Under the pieces are notes generated by a model that was given only the letters and a program-made list of their open reading frames with translations, was not told where the DNA came from and ran no database searches. This document shows positions 7,725-14,985 of a stretch of DNA of 64,000 nucleotides, piece after piece (within the stretch, counting starts at the first letter, position 1; each line of letters opens with the position of its first letter). Source of the DNA: JAYQKL01 sp049889535. GTDB lineage: Bacteria; Pseudomonadota; Alphaproteobacteria; RS24. The DNA lies in the NCBI GenBank assembly GCA_049889535.1, contig JBMHDF010000018.1:316529-380528 (forward strand), read 5' to 3'. The translations under genes and the position numbers were made by a program.

Positions 7725-8878
7725 TAAGCTGCCTCTTGGGCAGACTTATTACTCTCAGTTGAAAATCTTTTGAGGTGAAAGTCCTCATCGCCAAATTGAA
7801 TATTCAAAGTGGTCAGGCGCTTAAAATAATGGCCAATATTCAGCTCTTCTGTCATGCCCATGCCGCCATGAATATGCACAGCATTTTGACCGACCATGCG
7901 CCCTGATTTACCAATATAGGATTTCGCCGCAGACACGGCCTGACGGCGCTCTGATGCTTCAGCATCTAATTTTAAATGTGCCATTGTCGTGATAGAGGTT
8001 GCATGCTCGCCCTCACCCAACATATCAACCATACAATGTTGCAAAACCTGAAAACTTCCTATGGGTTGGCCAAATTGTTTACGGGTGCGGGCATATTCTA
8101 TAGTTGCAGCAGTTGCTGCTTTCATTGCGCCAACAGCTTCTGCACATGCGGCAGCGGCGCCAAAGTCTAACGCCTCTTCAAGCACATCAAAACCACCATC
8201 AACCGGGCCAATCACAGCATCAGCTGATAGCTTGACATTTTCGAAACTAACATCACTCGCACGCCCACCATCTACTGTGTTGAAATCTTGACAAGAAACA
8301 CCTGCTGCTTGCTTTTCGACAATGAATAAGGTGATGCCTTGCGTATCATTTTCATCACCAGATGTGCGCGCCGAGACTATCAAATGAGATGCCCAAGGCG
8401 CAGCAATCACAACTGATTTATGACCGTTTAAAACGAACCCATCGCCATCTGCTTTGGCTGACAAGCGCACATGATTGGCCTGATACCGGCTTTGCGTTTC
8501 GCTATAAGCTAATGCCCAAATCGCCGAGCCATCCGTGATAGATGGAATATAAGCCTGCTTTTGCGCGTCTGTTCCATGCCGGTCAAGCATGCCGCCGCAA
8601 AGGATAATTGTTGGCAAATACGGTTCCATAACCAGACCTTTGCCAAACTCTTCCATCACCAGCATGGCATCAACTGCACCACCGCCAAAACCGCCCTGCT
8701 CTTCGCTAAACGGTGCCGCCAGCAGGCCAAGCTCAGCAAATTTTTGCCAATTCTCAGCACTCATTCCTGACTCTGAACGGACAATTTTCATCCGCTTGTC
8801 GAAATCATAATTATCCTGCACAAAGGTTTGCACCATATTGCGCAGCAAGGTTTGCTCTTCACTAAAATTAAAGTCCAT
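7724..8878 (-). CDS. Acyl-CoA dehydrogenase, probable beta-type partner subunit
   Basis: This is an acyl-CoA dehydrogenase fold protein of 384 residues: N-terminal helical domain, middle beta domain, and the C-terminal segments ARTRKQFGQPIGSFQ and NAVHIHGGMGMTEE. The end reads NIQFGDEDFHLKRFS in place of the usual YxGTxxIQ helix. That ending is typical of the second subunit in heterotetrameric alpha2beta2 acyl-CoA dehydrogenases such as the actinobacterial steroid side-chain enzymes. The start is ATG at 8878 with GAGG upstream, not the TTG four codons earlier. It lies between the crotonase (one-base overlap) and the other dehydrogenase gene. Heteromer formation is inferred from pairing and C-terminal sequence. 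Confidence 0.88.
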   Translation of the reverse strand: MDFNFSEEQTLLRNMVQTFVQDNYDFDKRMKIVRSESGMSAENWQKFAELGLLAAPFSEEQGGFGGGAVDAMLVMEEFGKGLVMEPYLPTIILCGGMLDRHGTDAQKQAYIPSITDGSAIWALAYSETQSRYQANHVRLSAKADGDGFVLNGHKSVVIAAPWASHLIVSARTSGDENDTQGITLFIVEKQAAGVSCQDFNTVDGGRASDVSFENVKLSADAVIGPVDGGFDVLEEALDFGAAAACAEAVGAMKAATAATIEYARTRKQFGQPIGSFQVLQHCMVDMLGEGEHATSITTMAHLKLDAEASERRQAVSAAKSYIGKSGRMVGQNAVHIHGGMGMTEELNIGHYFKRLTTLNIQFGDEDFHLKRFSTESNKSAQEAA

Positions 8879-8916
8879 TTTAATCCTCAAACACGATGTG
8901 CGATCAATGACGCCTG

Positions 8917-10104
8917 TTAAACACCAAGCGCAAACTTGGCGATGATATTTTTCTGAATTTCGTTTGACCCGCCATAAATAGCTGTCTTACGCATACCAAA
9001 ATAATTTTGCGCCGCGCCAATGCCATAATCTGGCCCGACATGCGAATAATTATCCGGCACTTCAATAAACGGCGCTGCCGTCATTGCATAATTGCCCATA
9101 GCTTCCATTGTCAGCTCTGCAACCCGCATTTGAATTTCGGTACCCCGAATTTTCATGAACGACGCCTCAAGCCCCGTAGCTGTGCCTTCTAATTCAGCAG
9201 ACAAAGCCCGCAGCTCAGTAAATTCAAGCGCCAATAAATCAACCTCGAGTTCAGCAATTTTCTTGGTGAAGCTTTCATCTGTGATGAGTGGATCACCTGC
9301 CATTGTTTCGGCCCGCGCAATATTTTTCAGCTTTTCAATCGCTTTTTTAGATTTCATAACCTCAGCAATATTGCTGCGCTCATTGACCAATAGGAATTTC
9401 GCAATCCCCCAGCCATTGCCTTCTTCGCCAACAAGATTGGCAACTGGCACACGCACATCAGTGAAGAAAACTTCATTCACATGATGGCCACCATCAATGG
9501 TGTAAATCGGGCGCACTTCAATGCCTGGTGTGTTCATATCAATCAGCAAAAAGCTAATGCCCTGTTGTGGTTTGCCCGAATTATCGGTCCGCACCAGACA
9601 AAAAATCCAATCGGCATATTGCGCCATGGTTGTCCAGATTTTATGACCATTGACAATATAATCGTCGCCATCACGCTCTGCTTTTGTTTTCAAAGACGCC
9701 AAGTCAGAACCCGAACCCGGCTCAGAATAGCCCTGACACCACCAGTCAGACCCATCAAGAATACGCGGCAAATAATGCGCTTTTTGCTCTTCTGTTCCGA
9801 AATTTTGCAACACTGGACCCAACATGGTGATACCAAATGGCATAATATTAACACCACCAATACGGCCAAGCTCTTGGTCGAAAATATAACGCTGAGTCAA
9901 ATCCCAACCCGGCCCGCCATATTCTTTTGGCCAGCTCGGCGCAATCCAACCCTTGTCAGCAAGAATTCGATGCCATGACAAAAAATCTTCCTTTGTCATC
10001 GCACCGAATCTTTTTTCTTTCAGATCGGCTGGATATTTTTCTTCCATAAAGCTTCGAACTTCTGCCCGAAACGCTTTTTGTTCGTCCGTAAATGCAAGAT
10101 CCAT
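8917..10104 (-). CDS. Acyl-CoA dehydrogenase, probable alpha-type subunit
   Basis: The 395-residue flavoprotein oxidises acyl-CoA to 2-enoyl-CoA and passes electrons to ETF. Visible motifs are the flavin-binding GYSEPGSGSDLASLKT, NGHKIWTT, and the C-terminal IYGGSNEIQKNIIAK. Position 376 of medium-chain enzymes (the catalytic Glu of YEGT) is Gly here, so the base must come from elsewhere, as in several subfamilies. The start at 10104 follows GGGGGAAAAG; the ATG four codons upstream lies inside that ribosome binding site. It is the promoter-proximal gene of the minus-strand group, 62 bases from a 24-bp palindrome. Confidence 0.9.
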   Translation of the reverse strand: MDLAFTDEQKAFRAEVRSFMEEKYPADLKEKRFGAMTKEDFLSWHRILADKGWIAPSWPKEYGGPGWDLTQRYIFDQELGRIGGVNIMPFGITMLGPVLQNFGTEEQKAHYLPRILDGSDWWCQGYSEPGSGSDLASLKTKAERDGDDYIVNGHKIWTTMAQYADWIFCLVRTDNSGKPQQGISFLLIDMNTPGIEVRPIYTIDGGHHVNEVFFTDVRVPVANLVGEEGNGWGIAKFLLVNERSNIAEVMKSKKAIEKLKNIARAETMAGDPLITDESFTKKIAELEVDLLALEFTELRALSAELEGTATGLEASFMKIRGTEIQMRVAELTMEAMGNYAMTAAPFIEVPDNYSHVGPDYGIGAAQNYFGMRKTAIYGGSNEIQKNIIAKFALGV

Positions 10105-10165
10105 CTTTTCCCCCATGGTTCATGATTCTGGGCGATATTAGTGAAAAGCGCACCCCAAATCAATT

Positions 10166-10189
10166 AAAAATGACGCATGCGTCATTTTT
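10166..10189. promoter_or_regulatory. 24-bp perfect palindrome, candidate operator
   Basis: The left arm AAAAATGACGCA is followed directly by its exact reverse complement, with no spacer. It lies between the end of the siroheme methyltransferase gene (10216) and the start of the acyl-CoA dehydrogenase operon (10104). Perfect even-length palindromes at this place are typical operators of TetR-type regulators of acyl-CoA genes. As an RNA hairpin it could instead serve as a terminator for the upstream gene, since T residues follow on the minus strand; the lack of a proper loop makes that less attractive. Confidence 0.6.
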
Positions 10190-10215
10190 TCTATAAATCT
10201 TAGTCCTTACAATAT

Positions 10216-11055
10216 TTAGCGCGCTGAAGGGAACCAATCAAGGGTTTCGGCGAGATTGACCACATGTCCAATAACCACAATCGAAGGGGGTTCAAGCGCC
10301 AGTTTTTTGACATCTTTTGCCGCCTGCGCCAGCGTGGTGACATGTTTTCTTTGCATCGGCGTGGTGGCTTGGGTGATGAAAGCAACAGGTTCATCAGGCG
10401 CGCGCCCTGCGGCCATGAGTTTTTCAGCTATTACTTCTAATTTGCTCATGGCCATATAAAGCACCAAAACGGGCGCGCCTTTGGATAAAGCCTCCCAATC
10501 CAGCAATTCGGTTTTATCACTACCCGCTAAATGGCCGGTAATAAAAGTAACAGCATGATTAACATCACGATGCGTGACCGGAATACCTGCATAGGCTGGC
10601 GCAGCGACACCAGCTGTTACACCTGGCAAAACACGAAAAGGAATATTTTCTGCAACCAGCCGCTCTGCTTCTTCTCCACCACGCCCAAATACAAATGGAT
10701 CTCCCCCCTTAAGCCGCAAAACCCGTTTATTGGCGCGCGCAAAAGCAACCAGCTGGTCAGAAATATCCTCTTGTTTCATAGAAGGTTTGCCGCCGCGTTT
10801 ACCCGCATAAAAACACTCGGCGGTTGCGGGAAGCAAAGACAAAATATCTTCACTCACCAAAGCGTCATAAATCACAATATCCGCCTGCTGCAAAGCATTG
10901 ACTGTGTGCAATGTCAAAAGGCCTGGATCACCGGGTCCTGCACCTGCCAGCCAAACCCAACCAGGCTCAAAAACAGGCATATTCGCCGTTTTCACATCAG
11001 GCAATGGCGCCCCAGCTTGGCGCAAACGCACAATATCCTGTTCCAATTTTTTCAT
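10216..11055 (-). CDS. cobA: Uroporphyrinogen-III C-methyltransferase (SUMT)
   Basis: The enzyme adds two methyl groups from S-adenosylmethionine to uroporphyrinogen III, giving precorrin-2 for siroheme (or cobalamin). The 279-residue product has the SUMT landmarks GAGPGDPGLLT near residue 38, the KRGGKPSMKQEDI block, VLRLKGGDPFVFGRGGEEAE, and GVTAGVAAPAYAGIPVTHR. About 25 residues precede the catalytic domain. There is no fused dehydrogenase/ferrochelatase (CysG N-terminal) domain. Siroheme is needed by the CysI sulfite reductase at 25822, the likely consumer in this window. No cobalamin genes are nearby. Confidence 0.93.
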   Translation of the reverse strand: MKKLEQDIVRLRQAGAPLPDVKTANMPVFEPGWVWLAGAGPGDPGLLTLHTVNALQQADIVIYDALVSEDILSLLPATAECFYAGKRGGKPSMKQEDISDQLVAFARANKRVLRLKGGDPFVFGRGGEEAERLVAENIPFRVLPGVTAGVAAPAYAGIPVTHRDVNHAVTFITGHLAGSDKTELLDWEALSKGAPVLVLYMAMSKLEVIAEKLMAAGRAPDEPVAFITQATTPMQRKHVTTLAQAAKDVKKLALEPPSIVVIGHVVNLAETLDWFPSAR

Positions 11056-11090
11056 ACTGCGTTATACGTAATCACATAATGAATGTAAAA

Positions 11091-11106
11091 TCATCGTATA
11101 TGATGA
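11091..11106. promoter_or_regulatory. Near-palindrome upstream of phosphomannomutase gene
   Basis: TCATCGTATATGATGA is a 16-bp inverted repeat with one mismatched pair, in the 63-bp divergent gap between the siroheme methyltransferase and the phosphomannomutase genes. It lies 13 bases before the annotated start at 11119. It may be an operator or simply AT-rich promoter sequence. Confidence 0.3.
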
Positions 11107-11118
11107 ATTTTTATATTA

Positions 11119-12645
11119 ATGAGCCTTAGAAAGTTTAACGCGACCATGTTTCCAAAACCTGAGAAAAATCTCAAACCCAATAGTGCCGATTTCGAAAATA
11201 AACCCCTCATCGTTCCAACGGGTTTTCGGGAGTATGATGCCCGTTGGCTTTTTCCAGATGAAATTAATTTACTTGGGGTACAGGCGCTTGGATTTGGCTT
11301 AGGTCATGTGCTGCATGAGTTAACCGACGACCCGTCTATTGCGGTTGGGCATGATTTTCGTTCTTATTCACAATCCATCAAGCAAGCCTTGATTGCCGGC
11401 CTGATGACGGCAGGGGCAAAAGTCTATGATATTGGCTTAGCGTTATCACCTACGGCATATTTTGCACAATTTGAACTTGATGTGCCAGCCGTGGCCATGG
11501 TCACAGCGAGCCATAATGAAAATGGCTGGACAGGCGTAAAAATGGGTGCCAACCGGCCATTAACCTTTGGCCCTGATGAAATGGACCTGCTGCGCCGCAC
11601 GGTTTTGGACAATAGCGCCACGCCACGCGCCGGCGGCAGCTATCACTATGTGCCAGACATGGCGGCGCGCTATATTGCCGATTTGACCAATCGCGAGGCA
11701 ATCAAACGCAAGCTCAAAGCTGTAGTGGCCTGCGGCAATGGCACTGCAGGGGCATTTGCACCTGAGGTTCTATCCAATTTAGGTGTTGAGATTGTACCGC
11801 TGCATTGTGAGCTTGACCACAGCTTCCCAAACCACAACCCCAATCCTGAAGATATGAAAATGCTGCATGCACTGCGCGATAAGGTTTTGGAAACCAGCGC
11901 TGATATTGGCTTTGCCTTTGATGGCGATGGCGATAGATGCGGGGTTGTTGATAATGAAGGCGAAGAAATATTTGCTGACAAAATGGGGGTTCTCATGGCG
12001 CGAGAACTGGCCAAGAAAACCTCAAATGCGCGCTTTGTGGTTGATGTCAAATCAACTGGATTATTTGACACTGACCCTGAGTTAAAAAAACTTGGCGCCA
12101 AAACTGATTATTGGAAAACCGGCCATAGCTATATGAAACGCTATACTTTTGAAACCGGCGCATTGGCTGGCTTTGAAAAATCAGGCCATTTCTTTTTTAA
12201 CAAGCCAGTTGGGCGCGGATATGATGATGGTATTCTCACCGCACTGGCCGTCTGCGATATGTTATCTGACAACCCAGACAAGACAATGGCTGACCTGCGC
12301 CGCTCTTTGCCCGTGACTTATGGTTCACCAACCATGTCACCGCATTGCCCTGATTTAGAAAAATATGGTGTGGTTGATAAAATTGTCGCGCATTTTGAAA
12401 CCATGCAGAAAAATAACGACACCCTCATTGGCCAAAAAATCACCAATCTGGTGACGGTTAATGGCGTGCGCATTTCAGTTGAAGATGGCACATGGGGGCT
12501 GGTGCGCGCGTCATCAAACAAGCCCGGGCTGGTTGTTGTCGTGGAAAGCCCTGTTTCTGAAGCCCAAATGCGCGCTATGTTTAAGGCCATAGACGATATT
12601 TTATCCACGCACCCTGAAGTCGGTGCTTATGACCAGAAAATTTAA
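11119..12645 (+). CDS. Phosphomannomutase/phosphoglucomutase
   Basis: The 508-residue enzyme belongs to the alpha-D-phosphohexomutase family, which interconverts hexose 1- and 6-phosphates for polysaccharide and nucleotide-sugar synthesis. The phosphoserine loop is TASHNENGWTGVK with Ser131. The metal loop is FDGDGDRCGV near 270, the sugar-specificity loop GFEKSGHFFF (usually GGExSGH), and the C-terminal phosphate-binding segment VRASSNKPG. The specificity loop has Phe for the second Gly, which may alter preference. The start is uncertain: the ATG at 11119 and the next at 11146 both lack a good ribosome binding site. Confidence 0.92.
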   Translation: MSLRKFNATMFPKPEKNLKPNSADFENKPLIVPTGFREYDARWLFPDEINLLGVQALGFGLGHVLHELTDDPSIAVGHDFRSYSQSIKQALIAGLMTAGAKVYDIGLALSPTAYFAQFELDVPAVAMVTASHNENGWTGVKMGANRPLTFGPDEMDLLRRTVLDNSATPRAGGSYHYVPDMAARYIADLTNREAIKRKLKAVVACGNGTAGAFAPEVLSNLGVEIVPLHCELDHSFPNHNPNPEDMKMLHALRDKVLETSADIGFAFDGDGDRCGVVDNEGEEIFADKMGVLMARELAKKTSNARFVVDVKSTGLFDTDPELKKLGAKTDYWKTGHSYMKRYTFETGALAGFEKSGHFFFNKPVGRGYDDGILTALAVCDMLSDNPDKTMADLRRSLPVTYGSPTMSPHCPDLEKYGVVDKIVAHFETMQKNNDTLIGQKITNLVTVNGVRISVEDGTWGLVRASSNKPGLVVVVESPVSEAQMRAMFKAIDDILSTHPEVGAYDQKI

Positions 12646-12660
12646 ACGCGCGCCGCTAGC

Positions 12661-13473
12661 TTATGCCACCAGCAATGAATAAAACATCCGCAAAGCAGTG
12701 AGGATTAAGAACACACTAAAAGCGCGCTCAAGGGTTTTGTGCGAAAATTTATGTGCCAAACGCGCGCCGATAGGGGTGCTGATAGCCGTCATTGGAATGA
12801 GGCATACAACCGCAAGCCAATTGACATACCCAACCGAAAAAGGCGGCAACCCAGCCTGACCATAGCCAGCCAGCATGAAGCCAATTGTGCCAGGCACAGC
12901 AATAAAAAAACCTAGTGCAGAAGATGTGCCCACCGCGCGGTGAATGGTTAAGCCAAAAAGCGTGAGAAACGCGACTGAGAATGTCCCACCGCCAATCCCC
13001 ATAAGAGACGAGAAAAAACCAATAGAAGTTGCAACACTGCGCTGCAACCATAAGGGCGGCATTGAAATGGTTTTTTGATGGGGCAGATTAAGATATACCG
13101 CCACCAACACAGATAAAAACCCGAATATAAATTTAAGACTATCTGCGTTTAAATAAATTGCGGCGACGGAGCCAGCAACCACACCCAAAACAATAAAAGG
13201 CGCCCACAGCTTCACGATATCAAAGTCCAAAGACTGTTTGGCATGATGGGCGCGCGCGGATTGAACAGCGGTTACAATAATCACAGCCAAAGAACTGCCC
13301 ACCGCCAAATGCATTTGCAAAGCTGGGTCAACACCCATGAAAATAAAGGTTTGGAACAGCACAGGCACAAAAACAATCCCGCCGCCAACACCCAACAAAC
13401 CAGCCAAAATCCCCGCTGCGATGCCCGCAAGGATAAAAATGCTCAGCAGGGTGATGATTTCTAAGCCAGTCAT
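12661..13473 (-). CDS. Sulfite exporter TauE/SafE family membrane permease
   Basis: The 270-residue integral membrane protein has about eight hydrophobic segments and the two family repeats, marked by GLLGVGGGIVFVPVL near residue 25 and SLMGIGGGTFSVAFL near 155. Members move sulfite, sulfoacetate or other organic anions; the substrate is not shown by the sequence. The start overlaps the dusA stop by four bases, so the genes are probably cotranscribed although not functionally linked. Its presence fits a lifestyle using organosulfur compounds, together with the sulfite reductase at 25822, but this is inference. Confidence 0.88.
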   Translation of the reverse strand: MTGLEIITLLSIFILAGIAAGILAGLLGVGGGIVFVPVLFQTFIFMGVDPALQMHLAVGSSLAVIIVTAVQSARAHHAKQSLDFDIVKLWAPFIVLGVVAGSVAAIYLNADSLKFIFGFLSVLVAVYLNLPHQKTISMPPLWLQRSVATSIGFFSSLMGIGGGTFSVAFLTLFGLTIHRAVGTSSALGFFIAVPGTIGFMLAGYGQAGLPPFSVGYVNWLAVVCLIPMTAISTPIGARLAHKFSHKTLERAFSVFLILTALRMFYSLLVA

Positions 13474-14540
13474 ATATTTGTCTTTCTTTCCTTCGCCAAT
13501 CTAAAAGATTGTGCTTCTGCAGCAAATGTATTTTGTTCCTGCGCGCGCGTTTTCATGTCATGCATGAGCGCCAAACCCTCTTTTAACACATCAATGGTTG
13601 CATCAGTTTTTGGCGCATTCTCGCTCAGGTGACGCCGCCATAAACGCCCGCCAGGTTGGGCTTGATAGAGCCCCATTAAATGTCTGGTCAGCGCGTGTAA
13701 GGGTATACTATCGGCCAATAAATCCTGCGCATAGGGAATGAGTTGGCTAACAATATCTTCCCGCGTCACCGCCGCCTCAAGTGACCCATAAAAACGCTGG
13801 TCGACCTCAGACAATATATATGGCGTTTTATAAGCCGAGCGTCCCATCATAACACCATCAACATGGTCAAGATGCATGTGCGCCGCGTCTAATGTGTCAA
13901 TCCCGCCATTTATGACAATCAACAAGTCAGGGTGACTTTGCTTCAAACGATAGACCAGCTCATAATCAAGCGGTGGAATATCGCGGTTTTGTTTTGGGCT
14001 AAGCCCTTGCAACCAAGCTTTGCGCGCATGCACAATAAAAACGCCACAGCCTGCTTGTTTGGTTTTTTCAACAAAGTCAAACAAAGCTATTTCCGGGTCT
14101 TGATCATCGACCCCAATCCGGCATTTTACGGTGATGGGCAGCGCATCAGAAACAGCCTCGCGCATGGCAGCAATACAAGCAGCCACCAAATCTGGCTCTT
14201 CCATTAAACAAGCACCAAAGCGGCCTGATTGAACGCGGTCAGATGGACAGCCAACATTCAGATTGATTTCATCATAGCCAAAATCCAAACCTGCACGCGC
14301 GGCGATAGCCAGCTTTTCAGGGTCGCTACCGCCAAGTTGCAAGGCAAGCGGGTGTTCGGCGTCATGAAAGCGCAAAAGGCGGTTTTTATCGCCATGAAGA
14401 ATAGCATCGGCTGTAATCATCTCAGTATAAAGACGCGCTTTTTTTGAAATCAGCCGCAAAAAATACCGGTCATGGCGATCCGTCCAATCCATCATTGGCG
14501 CAACGCAAAAACGAAAATCTTCTGGTTTAAAATTTCCCAT
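13470..14540 (-). CDS. dusA: tRNA-dihydrouridine(20/20a) synthase DusA
   Basis: This flavin enzyme reduces uridine 20/20a in the tRNA D-loop with NADPH. The 356-residue protein has the start motif FCVAPMMDWTDRH, the substrate motif LNVGCPSDRVQSGRFGACLM with the catalytic Cys, ITVKCRIGVDDQD, and a phosphate-binding INGGI near 230. The DWTDRH and RFGAC variants are those of DusA and not DusB or DusC. Length is slightly above the E. coli enzyme. The TauE/SafE gene follows with a four-base overlap. Confidence 0.95.
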   Translation of the reverse strand: MGNFKPEDFRFCVAPMMDWTDRHDRYFLRLISKKARLYTEMITADAILHGDKNRLLRFHDAEHPLALQLGGSDPEKLAIAARAGLDFGYDEINLNVGCPSDRVQSGRFGACLMEEPDLVAACIAAMREAVSDALPITVKCRIGVDDQDPEIALFDFVEKTKQAGCGVFIVHARKAWLQGLSPKQNRDIPPLDYELVYRLKQSHPDLLIVINGGIDTLDAAHMHLDHVDGVMMGRSAYKTPYILSEVDQRFYGSLEAAVTREDIVSQLIPYAQDLLADSIPLHALTRHLMGLYQAQPGGRLWRRHLSENAPKTDATIDVLKEGLALMHDMKTRAQEQNTFAAEAQSFRLAKERKTNI

Positions 14541-14626
14541 AACTTCTCATAACATTTGCACGAAGCCCTAGAAACAGGTTTTTATCTAAGCTATATTTAT
14601 TAGATAATTTTTGTGAAAGATAAACC

Positions 14627-14965
14627 ATGCGCAAAACAAACATATTGGCCAAAACCCCCCTCACCCTTACTGGCGCCCTTGCCGCAATATTTTATAGCCT
14701 AGCCACTATCGGCGCGATGGCTTCACCCCCCGAGGGCTATAGTGGCGATTGCGCAGTGACCTATTCAGAATTCGAGGAAGCCATTCCCCATATAGATATG
14801 CTCACCTGTCCAGAGGTTATGGGCATTTCAGATGATGATGGCTTTTGCCGCGTGGTTTTTGAAGGCAATCAACCCTTTGTTTATGGTTTTGAATATGGCG
14901 AAGAAGATGCCTGCCTGACCACGCTTCGCGAAGTGCCATTATCTGGCTTTTTACAAAAAGATTAG
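14627..14965 (+). CDS. Small secreted cysteine-containing protein, unknown
   Basis: I do not recognise this 112-residue protein. It begins with a likely signal peptide: basic MRKTNILAK, a hydrophobic stretch with ALAAIFYSLATIGAM, and a cleavage site near MASPP around residue 34. The mature part is acidic and has four cysteines (DCAVTY, LTCPEV, GFCRVV, DACLTT), which could form two disulfides in the periplasm. The gene stands alone on the plus strand between dusA and glnE, both minus-strand. The ribosome binding site is weak. It is probably real because of the signal peptide and paired cysteines. Confidence 0.7.
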   Translation: MRKTNILAKTPLTLTGALAAIFYSLATIGAMASPPEGYSGDCAVTYSEFEEAIPHIDMLTCPEVMGISDDDGFCRVVFEGNQPFVYGFEYGEEDACLTTLREVPLSGFLQKD

Positions 14966-14985
14966 ATAAGAAACCATTCTCTATT

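Noticed and set aside
10166..10189. Calling the palindrome a terminator of the siroheme methyltransferase gene
   Set aside because: T residues follow on the minus strand, but the arms meet without a loop and the A/T flanks are part of the symmetry, so an operator was preferred; the terminator reading remains possible.
11056..11118. Cobalamin riboswitch near the SUMT gene
   Set aside because: The 63-bp gap is AT-rich with no B12-box-like sequence and is too short.
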